A stretch of 64,000 nt of DNA from Proteles cristata cristata (lineage: Eukaryota; Chordata; Mammalia; Carnivora; Hyaenidae): NCBI GenBank assembly GCA_017311185.1, contig JAESUZ010003902.1, forward strand, positions 1,178,001 through 1,242,000, written 5' to 3'. The notes beneath the pieces are model-generated. The model made no database searches. It was not told the origin of the DNA and worked only from the letters and a program-made list of their open reading frames with translations. Both the position numbers and the translations under genes were made by a program. Below, one piece after another: positions 10,301-20,890 of this stretch. Numbering within the stretch: the first letter of the stretch is position 1; every line of letters starts with the position of its first letter.

Positions 10301-10899
10301 GGCTGGGAAAGTCTGGGTGGCCTCGTGGGTGAGAGTGAGCAGTGGCCACTGTGGGGGGGCAGGACATCAAGGGGAGGATGGGGGTCTCCGTCCCCGCTGG
10401 AATCCCGGGAGGGCTTTAATTCTCTCTGGTGTGACGGCCCTATCCCATCAGGGCAGGATCTGGGGTCTTTGGCATCTCCCTGTCAAGCCCTTGTTGCTTC
10501 AAGCCCTGTGACTGCACCAGCCCCGAGGCTGCAGTTAGGTGTTTTGCAGGCAGTGGTTGTCATAGTCCGGTCCTCGGGCTGGCAGCAAGAGCCGCATCAC
10601 TAGGGAGGGAAATGCAACTTCTCAGGCTCCATTCCAGACTTTGGGAATCAAACTCAGGGGGTGGGCCAACCCTCTGGGTGATCTTGATGGTGGGGACATT
10701 GGAGGATCAGTGCTCTGAGGCGCTATCCCCTCCCCAGGGTGTCCCCTCCTACTGGCTCCCCCCATCCCAGCTGGAGGCCCCTTGGATGGAGGGAGGCTTG
10801 CAAGACGGATGCTGAGTCTCGGCTACAGAGAGAACCCTGGAGGGGGCATCTCTTCCCTCTGACTGTAGCTCAAGACATCCCCCAACCTCACCAGCGGGG
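10301..10899. other. GC-rich unique DNA
   Basis: No gene or repeat recognised. Overlapping ORFs (up to 173 codons, from 10082) pass through the MIR and lack coding character. Confidence 0.5.
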
Positions 10900-11020
10900 C
10901 TGATGCCAGGGTATTTGAATAGCTCATTAGCTCTGCTCTGGGCTTCAATCCCTCTTAATTAGTTTTGCAAAAGATATTCATTAAAAAAACCTCATTACAA
11001 ATCAAACACAGGTCCTTGCT
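10900..11020. promoter_or_regulatory. Candidate conserved non-coding element
   Basis: AT-rich, repeat-free block with homeobox-type cores: 'agctcattagctctg', 'cctcttaattagttttgc' and 'ctcattacaaatcaaac'. The flanks are GC-rich. Conservation is inferred from composition only. Confidence 0.35.
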
Positions 11021-11235
11021 AAGTTTGCGGATGTGGGCATACGGGAGTGTGTCTTTGTGCCTGTGTGTGCCTGTGAGGAAGCCGGGCCGGTGCACGCAGG
11101 TGTCGACCGACATGGAGGTGTGGGCGTGTCCGGGCGTGGAGGAGCGCCTTTGCGTGTCGAGTTGGTGTGTCTCAGTTCACACATCCACTTCTCCTCCAGC
11201 CCCCTCCCTCCCCCCCTCCCCCCACCCCAGCTAAG
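11021..11235 (+). repeat. GT-rich patch followed by a C-rich tract
   Basis: 11034-11170 has irregular GTGTG/CG-containing sequence. 11202-11229 is a near-pure C/T tract (ccccctccctccccccctcc and following), giving G-runs on the minus strand that could form a G-quadruplex. Confidence 0.5.
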
Positions 11236-11699
11236 CAGATTATTCCTAATGGGCCCACCGTGTTGGGAAACATACACTTTCAATCCACATCTATCCTGGA
11301 GGTTTGGCTTTCTCTGTGCCCCCAGCTCTGGGGTCCAGGGACAAGGATGGCCAATTAAAGACCTGTTCTGGCCAACTGCACGGCTAGGGGCGGGAGACAG
11401 CAGTCCAATCTGAGAATTTGAAGAGGCTGCTGGGACGCCTTCTCCTACACATGTCCTGTGTCCAATGCCTGAAGCCCCAGCCTAGGTGGGCTTCTTCTGC
11501 TCCTTGGGAGTGTAGACCCTTAGGCTTCCTGCCCTGGGAGACTTAGCCAGCCATGGGAATGTCTTTGGGGTTGGGAGAGAAGGCCAGCTTTGGGGTGAGG
11601 GACTGGGGTGTGTCCTGAGATGCTTAGGCCGAGTCTGGGGGGCACTCTCCTGCCCCTCCCACCCTGTCCCTATTTCTCTACTTGCATTCCTTGCTGTGA
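11236..11699. other. Unique DNA, nothing recognised
   Basis: No gene or repeat family seen. Confidence 0.5.
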
Positions 11700-12190
11700 G
11701 CATCCCTGCTTAGAGCCAAGTAAATTTATGGCATAATCCTGTATGGAAATGCATGGAAATGCTGCCAATTACCATCAAGCCAAGAGAGGCTGCATCCCTG
11801 ACGCCCGCCTCGGTCTGCTGTCTGTCGGCTCTCAGCCTTCCAGAAACCACAGGGAGCTAGAAGCCAGCCAGGATGGCCCAGGTTGGCGGAGTGGGGCCAT
11901 TTGTATAAAATCCTTTATTCCACTCACCTGTCCTTAAAGGTTTGTAGCAGGAGTGGCTCCTTCGCATTAAACCTGAGCAAACGGGGAAATGTCATTCCCT
12001 GAGTCTCAGCAAAGCCGACAGCTGATGGGATTTATCTAACCGAGATCAGTTCATCAAACTTGGGTAGAGCTGAGCCACTGGAAGACGGGGAAATCTGATA
12101 CAATCGCGTCTGCTTAAAATGCAAAGGCTCTTCGAGATTTTTGGAAGCACTGTAAGGAGAGTCTCAGTGAAGACAGGAGGAACGTTTAGC
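11700..12190. promoter_or_regulatory. Candidate conserved non-coding block
   Basis: Repeat-free. It includes 'gtaaatttatggcataatcc', the doubled 'ggaaatgcatggaaatgctg' (two ATGCA-like POU half-sites), 'ccaattaccatcaagcc' and, after 11960, 'cattaaacctgagcaaacgg'. Its composition resembles conserved enhancers, but no alignment was available. Confidence 0.35.
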
Positions 12191-12219
12191 AGGCTCTGAG
12201 ATGGAACTGGGAGAGGAAA

Positions 12220-12300
12220 GAGGGCAAGGACCTGCTCCGGGCTGGGGGAGGAGGGGGGGAGGGAGAATGGAGGGCGGCAGGGGAGGGGGGAGCCCCCTGC
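12220..12300 (+). repeat. Polypurine tract (GA/G-rich)
   Basis: About 60 bp of almost pure purine with runs such as 'gggggaggaggggggg'. It could form triplex or G-quadruplex structures. Confidence 0.6.
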
Positions 12301-12439
12301 CTCTGCTCTGCCTCTTGTTGCTCTGAGACCCACAGAGGAGTAGTGACGCCTACTGCGTGCAGCAGACCCAAGGCCAGCCTCTGGGGACTGGGAGGGAGGT
12401 GCTGTGAGCCACAGCCCTGCTCTTGAAAACCTCGTAGTT

Positions 12440-12690
12440 TAATGGAGGAGGCAGACAGAGGTAAGGAAAGCACTCAGGTCCTGGAGTCCGCTGGGGCCGG
12501 GTTCGAACTCCTGTCTCACCACTTATTTACCAGCGGTGTTTCCTTGGGTGCGTCACTTAACCCCTTTGAGCCTCACTTTCTTCATCTGTGGTGAACAATT
12601 CCTCTTTCTCAGGGAGTCGTGAGGATTGCTGGGATCCTGTATATAAAATGCTTAGCATCGGGCTTGGTGTATAGTAAGTGCCCAGGAGTG
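12440..12690 (+). mobile_element. MIR SINE relic
   Basis: Near full-length MIR in order: 'ggtcctggagtccgctgggg', 'ggttcgaactcctgtctcac', 'cacttaacccctttgagcct', 'tcttcatctgtgg', then 'gagtcgtgaggattgctggg' and 'gtgtatagtaagtgccc'. Confidence 0.85.
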
Positions 12691-12830
12691 GAGCTGGCAT
12701 CCTACTGGGAGGATCTAGGAAGGCTTTTGGGAGAAGGTGGGGACACCAGTGAGGACCTGAAGGATGGGAAAGACATGAGCTGGTGGAAGGGGCAAGGGAG
12801 TGCCCCATATTTGTGAAGAGAGAGGTAGCT
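12691..12830 (-). mobile_element. Antisense L2 fragment
   Basis: 'ggaaggcttttgggagaagg', then 'gtgaggacctgaaggatggg' follows the antisense L2 pattern. Confidence 0.5.
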
Positions 12831-13580
12831 GGCTGTCTGCTGATTGCTGTCTCCCCTGTCCCCCCAGCCCCCCTAGAGGCAGAGGGGAGGCCTGGGCCAG
12901 GACTGGTGGGGGCTTGTCTCAGTGGAGCAGCTTCCCCATCCCCCGCAACCACCACATCAGGGCCCCCGTCTAACCCTCCCCTCGCTCCATCTTGCTCCCC
13001 CTCCCCAATGAGTACTTAGCAGTCCTCCTGAGATGCGCTTAGCGGGGACCAATTTCCTGCCATCAGTCAGGAGTGGTGGCATTTGTAGGACAGTACAGAG
13101 GCCTGGGAGTGGGGTGGGGGGGGGAGGAGGGAACACGTGGTGGCTTCCCTCTGGGACCGCGTGCTTGGGTCCTGCCCTCCCCTGGCTGCCATCTGTCCCT
13201 CAGGTCTGTCTGTCGCTCCCTCTGCTGGCGTTCCACTACAGTTAGGATGGAGGAGAAAGGCTTCTGGTTACTGGGGGGGAGGGAGGTGCCAGGGCCAGGC
13301 TGGGTGGAAGAGCTAAGTCTGGGGAGGAGGTGGTCATACAGTGAGGCCGCTGGTCAAAGGGGCACTGAGTTTTGGGTGGGTGGGCCCTCCTGAAGTAGGT
13401 CATCCATATTCTGGGTTCATTCAACTTTGTGGCCCTGGGTAATTCGGAGCAGGGGCGTGGGGGCTCACGGTAGACTCCAGCCTTACGGGGAAACTGAGGC
13501 AGCAGCTCAGAGGCCCAGGAGGCGGATGTGAGTGGGGGTTCCAGGCTCTCCCCAGGCTGCCATGGTTCTCTTAACCCATG
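12831..13580. other. GC-rich unique DNA
   Basis: No exon or repeat recognised. A G-run at about 13112-13128 (ggggtgggggggggaggagg) is G-quadruplex-prone, and a CTCF-like motif lies at 13217. Confidence 0.5.
13217..13228 (-). promoter_or_regulatory. CTCF-like motif
   Basis: Plus strand tccctctgctgg, minus strand CCAGCAGAGGGA. It matches the core CCASYAGRKGGC except at the last base. Same orientation as the motif at 2559. Confidence 0.35.
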
Positions 13581-13593
13581 CAGAAGCATTCTT

Positions 13594-13806
13594 TTTTTTA
13601 ATATTTTTATTTATTTCTAGGAGAGAGAGAGACAGCGTGAGCAGGGGAGGGTCAGAGAGAGAGGGAGATACAGATTCCGAAACAGGCTCCAGGCTCTGAG
13701 CTGGCAGTCAGCACAGAGCCCAACGCGGGGCTCGAACCCATGAACCGTGAGATCATGACCTAAGCAAAAGTCGGACGCTTAACCGACTAAGCCACCCAGG
13801 CGCCCC
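13594..13806 (-). mobile_element. CanSINE, class A, full length
   Basis: Reverse copy with 'ctaggagagagagagacagc' and terminal 'ccacccaggcgcccc'. Imperfect TSD gaagcattcttt at 13583-13594 against gaagaattccttt at 13807-13819. Confidence 0.95.
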
Positions 13807-13979
13807 GAAGAATTCCTTTCTTAGAGGTCTGGGCTGGCTTTGGGCCTGCAGTGGGCCACTTCCGACAGCCTTCTCCAGGAAGCCTAACTGGATGCAATGA
13901 GGCCCTCTCTTTGGGTCAGCAGGAGTCATACCTTGGTCTGTACTGTCCCCTCAACTCCCTGTTTCCTTAGCTAGACACA

Positions 13980-14130
13980 GAGCTCCGATTTATTGAACAC
14001 TATTATCTGCCAGGACCTGGGCCAAGTGCTTGATGTATATTAGCTCATTTAATTCTTTATCAACCTGGGGAGACAGTCATGATCAAAATTACCCCAATTT
14101 TTTAAGGAAATGGGTTCCGAGAGGCTGGAA
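13980..14130 (-). mobile_element. Antisense MIR relic
   Basis: 'tttattgaacactattatct', then 'gccaggacctgggccaagtg' and 'attagctcatttaattcttt' is the antisense MIR 3' half. Confidence 0.7.
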
Positions 14131-14149
14131 TATTGCACAAGGTCTTTTT

Positions 14150-14410
14150 TCAAATGTCCCCTCCTCAGAGAATCCTTCCCCGACTACCTATTTGATGTGG
14201 CCCCTCCCCACTGCCACCTCTGGTCTTCTCCATTTCATCACTTGATTTTCTCCTTGTTTGTTGCCACAGAGCACCCCCTCCCCCGTGGTGAACACCGTGA
14301 ATAGGTGCATCCTGTCTACCTCGATCCCCTGTGTGTCTCCAGGCAGAGAGGACCACTGTGCATTGAATGATGAATATTTGTTGGCGACGCAAGAAAGGAT
14401 GAGTGAATGA
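14150..14410 (+). mobile_element. L2 LINE 3' end
   Basis: 'cagagaatccttccccgact' with later 'gcattgaatgatgaatattt' and 'gttgg' plus 'gagtgaatgaatgg' is the L2 3' region. Confidence 0.65.
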
Positions 14411-15610
14411 ATGGCCACGGCTAATAGTAGCAGAGCCAGGATTCCAACCAGGAGCCAGGTTCAAAGCACACTACCTGCTGAGAGCCGCAGCACCAATGCC
14501 TCGTGTCACTGTCAAAGGGAAGCAGCTTGCGGAGGGAGGGGTCGTTACCTGGAGTGGACATCTTGGGTGTGGAGTCCCAGCGGACCAGGGTCCCAGCCTG
14601 ATTGCTGCTCTGGAATGAACAGCATTCAGTCAAAGACGCTAAAATCCAGCCCCTGGCCCCTGTTGTAGTCAGAGGCTAGAGAAATCAGTTTCGAGTTGCT
14701 GGGGCAGAGACAGGTGGCTGACTGGCTAGGGGAGGTGGACATTTATGGACTGGGCCCTTCACCTCTTCCAGGCCAGAGGAGATGGATGTGCTATCTAAAT
14801 GGAGCCCAGCTGGGGCGGCTGGGGACCCTACAGGGCTGGGCACTGCTCCCTGCGCTCAGACCTGTATGAGGATTTGGGACAGCCTATTTGTCTGCGAATG
14901 ACAGGGACGGGGAGAAGGGCTTTCGGGAGATGAGTGGCAGGAGAGATAAGCCTGATGTGTGACTTTCTGACGCTTGGTTGGTTTGAAAATAAGTCCTGGG
15001 CCCAGATACAGGATTGACAGGGGGATCAGAGAGGGCTGTTTGCTTTCTGCTTTCTGCCTTTAAAAAGGGCCTGAGAGTCAGGAGACTGGGTCCGAATGCT
15101 GGAGTGGGGGAGGGGCAGGTCACCTTGGTCAGGCTACAGGGGAAGGTCGGGTGCCCAGGCTGGTGCATTCTGGAATCAGCCCCAGTGATTCGAAGTTTCT
15201 GGGATTTTGCCTTTGCTCCTGTTCTGGGAAGAAGCCTGGGTGCTTGGAGCTCATAGACGAAAGGACCGCGAAGCCATTCGTCATCTCTGCACATTTACAG
15301 ACGTACTCTCGCCCTCTTCCCCTGCCTTGTTCTGCAGAGAGCTCCTCGGTGTAGACACTTCAACAGGCTCCTTTGTCCTTTGGCTGTGTTTGAGGGTCAG
15401 TGGACTATGTCTGGGGGTAGGCTAAACCCTCTAGGAGGCCACAGCTCCAGCCACGCAGCCTTGTCCCTACAACTGTGGCTGCCAGGTTCCCTTCCCTTCC
15501 CTCGTAGGGCGGGGTGGTGACAGCTGCCTACACTCGCAGGCCTGGGGTTCCTACAGCTCCATTTACTGATTTCCCTACATCCTGCCCCACCTCTGCACAC
15601 AGCCTCTTCA
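14411..15610. other. Unique DNA, about 1.2 kb
   Basis: The first 70 bp (agcagagccaggattccaac) resemble an antisense MIR core. The remainder is unique, moderately GC-rich, and shows no gene, exon or clear regulatory structure. Confidence 0.5.
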
Positions 15611-15624
15611 CTAATTTTTGTTTA

Positions 15625-15860
15625 CTTATTTTTTAAAAATGTTTATTTATTTTGAGAGAGAGATAGAGAGAGAGAGAGAGAATGTGAGTGCTAGCTGGGG
15701 AGGGGCAGAGAGAGAGAGGGAGAGAGAGAATCCCAAGCAGGATCCATGCTGTCAGCACAGAGCCTGACATGGGGCTCGAGCTCACGAACCATGAGATCAT
15801 AACCTGAGCCGAAATGAAGAGTTGGACGCTGGTTTAACCGACTGAGCCACCCAGGAGCCC
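15625..15860 (-). mobile_element. CanSINE, class B, with expanded GA block
   Basis: Reverse copy with T-rich tail, a long (GA)n block at about 15654-15730, and end 'ctgagccacccaggagccc'. A 14-bp perfect TSD, ctaatttttgttta, lies at 15611-15624 and 15861-15874. Confidence 0.95.
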
Positions 15861-15937
15861 CTAATTTTTGTTTAATTTAAATGTGATATCTCTTTCCTGC
15901 TGGGATCCTGCCTAATACATTCTAACCACAAAAAGGA

Positions 15938-16774
15938 TCTTGTGTCTGGTTTCAATAGCGTTTGGGGGAAACAGACCCTGGGAGAGCACCTCTTCTAGCC
16001 TCTGACTGCCTTCCAGCCTCCTCTCCAGTCACACCCTCTGGGACCATCTTCCTGGCCATGCTGTGCTTCCAGCACCGGTCAGCACCTTTTTCGGTGGTTA
16101 GCTCCCTATTGCCGACCAGCCATGAGCTCCAGATTCATTAGAATTATTCACAGCCTGTTCATCCTGCATCTGTGGGCTCTCCTACACCACCTCTCACTGG
16201 GCTTCTGTTTTGACCAGGATGATGTGGCACTGAAGGGTCTGGACTACTTCTGTACGTTGGTGAGGGAGAAGCATGAGGGTGCCAGGCATCTCCTGAAAAT
16301 GCAAAACCAGCAACGGCAGCCGTGCCCTCTTCCAGGACACGCAGAAGCCATCCCAAGATGAGTTGGGTACAACTGGGGACACAATGGAAGCCACTTTGGC
16401 CTGGGAGAAGACCCCAAGTCTCGTCTCTTCATTTGGGATCGCATGCCCTGATTCTGCCCACACAGACCCCCATCTCTCTGACTCCCTTGAGAGCTGTTCC
16501 TGGATGAGGAGGTGACACTCACCAAGAAGATGGGTGACCACCTGACCAACCGCAGGCCGGGCTGGGTGAGTGTCTCAGTGAAAGCTAACTTTCAAGCATG
16601 ACTAGGAGGCTGGCAGCCTTTGGTGGGGGCCGTCTGTGTATCCTGGGTGTTTGAGCTTCTGCCTGAGCCTCTCCTCCAGCCTTGGGCAGCTTTACGCCCA
16701 TCCTGGACCCTCTCCCAAGCTGTGGACCAAAGGGAAACCCTAAAGCTTTTTGCAACAACAGCAACAACAAAAAG
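15938..16774 (+). pseudogene. FTL: Ferritin light chain processed pseudogene
   Basis: An intronless retrocopy of FTL, the light subunit of the cytosolic iron-storage shell. The 5'UTR (15938-16121) keeps 'gggaccatcttcctggccat' and 'ggttagctccctattgccga'. The start codon is at 16122. Recognisable protein pieces follow: LGFCFDQDDVALKG and LLKMQNQ (first ATG frame), then ALFQDTQKPSQDE and SAHTDPHLSDSLES after a frameshift near 16315, then FLDEEVTLTKKMGDHLTN after another near 16496. The stop-equivalent tag is at 16603-16605. The N-terminal section has lost roughly two dozen bases, and the C-terminal section is also shortened. A 3'UTR (cttctgcctgagcctctcc, then gctgtggaccaaagggaaac) ends in an A-rich tail at about 16753-16774. 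Short flanks match (aaaaagg at 15930 and 16769). LLKMQNQ and the UTRs separate it from FTH. It cannot encode ferritin. Confidence 0.93.
15947..15975 (+). other. Decayed iron-responsive element in FTL 5'UTR
   Basis: The segment around 'tttcaatagcgtttgggggaa' aligns with the FTL IRE. Functional IREs have a CAGUGN loop. Here the equivalent is TAGCGT, with the first and fourth loop bases changed, so IRP binding should be lost. The IRE's presence shows that the retrocopy is nearly full length at its 5' end. Confidence 0.7.
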
Positions 16775-16939
16775 GTGCTCCCATAGATGTGCCCCAGGGT
16801 GGCTGTCAGTGTGGGGATAATGGGAAGGTGCTTATTGTCTGGGTTTCCCGAGGCTACTTTCCTGCCTGTGTGCAAGTTGGGTCAACCTAGGGGCAGAAAG
16901 ACACAATCCTGGGGGTCAAAGAACATGAGTGGCAGGTTC

Positions 16940-17215
16940 TGCTCTGCCTTTCCCTCCTCTTAGGACCCCAGGTTTCTCATCTGTAAAGTGGGTGTAGCGG
17001 TAAGTGTGTGGCCACAAGGTGCCAGTTACTATATTATGGGCTGTATATATAGGACATACTAGTTTTCCTCCGAAGCCCTATGAGGTGGCTTCTCTCAGCA
17101 TTCCTATTTGACAGATGAGGAAACCGAGACGCAGAGAGGTGAAGTGCCTTGCTCAAGGTCAAAGTCTGAACATGGTAGCCTGTAGTTCAAACCCAAGTCT
17201 TTCTGTGCTCTTAAT
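16940..17215 (-). mobile_element. MIR relics
   Basis: 17020-17215 is an antisense MIR ('ctatgaggtggcttctctca', then 'gacagatgaggaaaccgaga' and 'ttgctcaaggtcaaagtct'). 16970-17000 (aggtttctcatctgtaaagt) is a small forward MIR core. Confidence 0.75.
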
Positions 17216-17505
17216 CCCGGTATTCTCTCCACTCCCCTTCTTGGGGAGTTTGAGACCCAGTTCTGCAGCAAGGCCTTGGAATTGGCAAAGGGCAGTAACA
17301 GTCATGATGCCTGCTACTAAGCATGGGGACAGGCCTAGGTGGGGGGCTGGCTCTCCTTCCCTTAACTGTCCCATCCGGGAGAGTTGGGCACAACTCGCTT
17401 TTGGAGAATGTCACAGCAACCCTCTCCCCTTACCCCACCACATTTCTCACCTGGGCAGAGATACTGTTTTTACTTGCGTTGCACCTTGAGAAATGGATTA
17501 GATCG
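17216..17505. other. Unique DNA, nothing recognised
   Basis: No gene or repeat recognised. Confidence 0.5.
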
Positions 17506-17872
17506 ATGATCCCAACTAGTCATCTACCTGCATCCACACTGGTGTCCTGCAGCTTTGTAGCACCTTCCTCCTGTGGCTGTGGACTTGGCCACACCACTGA
17601 CTTTGATGGATGGGACATTAGCCAACTTGGTACAAGCAGTAGTTGGAAAAAGTGTTCTCTTGGACCCCTGCCAATTCCAGGAGAGCAATCTAGAGCTCAC
17701 CTGCTGGGAGATGAGAAACCATGTGGGGCAGAGCTGGGCTATCTCAGGCAAAGCCTTCCTCCATCACCAGTGTCCAATGGGTCAAAGATATGTGAACCCG
17801 GTGGGATCAGACAAGCCCAGACTCATAAGAAATAATAAATAATTAATTTTTTTTTAAGCCACTGGGACTCTG
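17506..17872 (+). mobile_element. MLT1-like MaLR LTR
   Basis: 'gacttggccacaccactgac', 'gatgggacattagccaactt', 'ggtacaagcagtagttgg', and an end of 'ataagaaataataaataatt' then 'aagccactgggac' follow the MLT1 pattern in order. Confidence 0.6.
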
Positions 17873-18894
17873 GATTTTCTTCCTTTGAGGCATCTCTTTC
17901 TCTACCAGCGTTAGGCCACTTCTGTGCTTTCTGGCCTGGGGAAGTGAGGACAGGGGTAGGTAGGTTTCTACGTACAGCCATGGATAGATAACATTCTTCC
18001 AGCAACTAGGAGCCCTCCCCACTGGGCTGCTTGGCATCTTTTCCCTCAGGGCTTCCCCTGGTTCCCCAAGTCCCTGGATAAACATGAATGGGGTTCTCTT
18101 TCTGGCTGTTTCATGAGAAGCTCACAGAAGGCATGAGCCCAAAGTGTGTGGTCCAGGGCCTTTCCATGGCCGTCCCCAACCTACAGTTCCCCTGGAAAAG
18201 GGAGAAGGGCACTGAGGCCCTCCGTGCCCTTGGGGGCAAAGCCAAAGTTGCCCCCAGGTTATTTTCCTTCCCTACCCCAACCACGTCATTCTGGGTGCTG
18301 TGTGCTACAGGCAGGAACCCAAAACTCACTTATTTCACTGCTGGGAGCACTACCTTGTTATCCACGGGAGAACTCTGGGGACAGGCTATAGGCAGATCAT
18401 GGCCCTCCGAAACCACTGGATTAGAGGGTTGGAAGGCATCGGCCGTGTCCGATTCATCCCTGTATCCCATGCCGGGCATAGGGTGGTAACATACATTTTA
18501 CTGCCACTGCCACTAACTCAGCTGGTTTAGCAAATGGCCCCCCAACCAATTTCTCTCTTTGCCCCTCCCTGTCCCCCTTCCTTATCTAGGTTGTTGCTGC
18601 TCATACAGCTCTGAGTCACTGGCTCTTGTCTCCAGGATAAAGCCCTGGGGGCCTCCCCTGTCCTCCAGTGCTCCTCCCCTGCGCTTCCTGGCTCCCTTCT
18701 TCAAGAATCCTGTTGGGCTGTGCCGGCACCCCTGCCCCTCTCGGGACCTCTCCCGGTTGCGTTGCCGTTCAGGCTCCAGGATGGCTGGGTACAGGTACCT
18801 CTGCCCCAGGCTCTATCTTTCCAGGGTCATCAATGACAGCCCCATGTTCATTGCAATTCCTTCTGGATGCATCTTGATCAGATTGGAGGGGGTA
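17873..18894. other. Unique DNA, about 1 kb
   Basis: No gene or repeat recognised. Short ORFs (up to 133 codons) on both strands lack recognisable domains. Confidence 0.5.
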
Positions 18895-19208
18895 ATTTTC
18901 ATTTTAAAAATATAATTCAAGTTAATATTTGAATGGGCAATAAATTCACATGGTTCAAGGGTATCTATAGTGAAAAGTCCCCTTTCCAAACCGCACCACC
19001 TCCACGGAGGCTTGCGTGTCCTTCCAGAGATAGTCTAGCCATGGAAAGGCAAGGGTATGGAGGACATGTATTTTTATAAAATATTCTTTCTCCCTCTTTT
19101 GTTCACAGATGGTACTGTGTAATCCACACACTTCTGTGCTTTGTTTTGTCACTTTACACTGTATTTTGGAGATCATCCCCAAGCAAGACAGAGCCTCCTC
19201 ATTTTTTT

Positions 19209-19994
19209 TTCTTTTTTGAGATATAATTCACGTGCCATAATATTCACCCTTTTAAAGAGTGATTTAAAAAAATTTTTTTTTAATGTTTATTTATTTTTGA
19301 GAGAAAGACAGAGACAGAGACAAGGGGAGGAACAGAGAGGGAGGGAGACACAGAATCTGAAGCAGGCCCCAGGCTCCGAGCTATCAGCACAGAGCCCAAC
19401 GCGGGGCTCGAACTCATGAACCATGAGATCATGACCAGAGCCAAAGTCGGACGCTTAACCAACTGAGCCACCCAGGCGCCCCTCAATTCAGTGATTTTTA
19501 ATATATTCAGTGATTTAATATGTATATTGTGCAATCATCACCACTGTCTGATTCTGGAACATTCTTATCACCCCAAAGGAAACCCCTTACCTGTTAGCAG
19601 CCACTTCCTATTCTCTTCCTACCTCCCTACCCCTCCTCCCCCCAGCCTCTGACAACCATTTATTTTCTTTTTATGGGAATTGCCTATTCTGGACATTTAT
19701 TATAAATGGAGCCATATGACATGCAGCCTTTTGTGTCTAGATTCTTTCAAGGCTCATCCATGTTATAGCCTTTGTTGGTACTTGCCTTTCATTGCTGAAT
19801 AACATTCCGTTGCATAGATATATAGATATATCATATTGTTTTTATCCATTCATCTGGTGATGGACGTTTGGTTTGTTTCTACTTTTTGGCTATGCTGAAT
19901 GGTGCTGCTATGAACACATGTGTCCAAGCTGTTGTGTGGACACGGGTCTTCAATTCTCCTGGGTGTGTCCTCATGAGTGGAATTGCTGGGTCTC
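19209..19994 (-). mobile_element. Second L1 3' end inserted inside the first
   Basis: It begins at its T-rich (poly-A) end, then 'tgagatataattcacgtgcc', 'atattcacccttttaaagag', 'caatcatcaccactgtctga', 'cctattctggacatttatta', 'ttttatccattcatctggtg', then 'gtggaattgctgggtct'. Flanks share a 13-bp TSD (tcctcattttttt at 19196-19208, tcttcattttttt at 19995-20007), and the host L1 reads through once it is removed. Confidence 0.75.
19266..19482 (-). mobile_element. CanSINE, class B, in the inner L1
   Basis: Reverse copy ending 'ctgagccacccaggcgcccc'. Flanks share agtgattt(t)aa (19258 onward, and just after 'tcaattc' at 19489 onward). Confidence 0.93.
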
Positions 19995-20448
19995 TCTTCA
20001 TTTTTTTAATGGTCACCTAGTAGGTTATTGCTGTATATAACCACAATTTATTGAGGCAATCACTGGTTGAGGGACATATAATCTCTCCTCCTTTTCTTTA
20101 CTATTTCAAACAATGATATGAGGAATAATCTTGGATATTCACCAATTCACACACATCCATAGGTATCTTTTGTATAATTCCCAGAAGTGTAATTGCTGTG
20201 TCAAAGGGCACATTCATTTGCAATTTTGATAGATGTTACCAAATTGCCTTCCCCCACTCCAGACCGTGCCAGTGGGAGTATATGAGATGTCTAATCCCTC
20301 CCAGTCACTGACACAGTGTGCTAGCAGGCGTTTTGATCTTTGCCAGTCTGGTCAGTAAGCAGTGTATCAGGTAGTTTTATTTTGTGTTTTCTTATTATGG
20401 GTAAGGTTAGGTATCTTTTCAAATGTTTAAGAACTATATTTTCACTGC

Positions 20449-20678
20449 AGGGGCGCCTGGGTGGCTTAGTTGGTTAAGCGTCCGACTTTCTCTTGGGTCA
20501 TGATCTCGCGGTTCGTGGGTTCGAGCCCCGCGTCGGGCTCTGTGCTGACTGCCAGCTCAGAGCCTGGAGCCTGTTTCAGAGTCTGTGACTCCCTCTCTCT
20601 CTGACCCTCCCCTGCTCGCGCTGTCTCTCTCTCTCTCTCCTAGAAATAAATAAAAACATTAAAAAAATTTAAAAAAAA
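20449..20678 (+). mobile_element. CanSINE, class A, full length, in L1
   Basis: Forward copy. A-box region 'tggcttagttggttaagcg', B box 'ggttcgtgggttcgagcc', then 'cctagaaataaataaaaaca' and an A tail. A perfect 19-bp TSD, agaactatattttcactgc, lies at 20430-20448 and 20679-20697. Confidence 0.97.
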
Positions 20679-20890
20679 AGAACTATATTTTCACTGCTGT
20701 GAACTGTCTTTGTATTCTTTGTCCATTTTTCTGGTGTGTTATTGGTCTTTTTCTTATTGATTTGTAAGAGCTTTTTAAATAAGCAGGAAGCCAACATGCT
20801 ACCTGTATTCAGCACTGATATCTCTCCCAGTTTGTTGTTCTTTGACTTTGTTAACAGGTAATTTCTTCCATGAAGAGGGTTTCTATTTTT

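Noticed and set aside
16122..16361. 79-codon ORF starting at the FTL start codon as a possible functional short ferritin
   Set aside because: It lacks the N-terminal helix sequence and frameshifts near residue 63, with the remainder of FTL in other frames. It cannot form a ferritin subunit.
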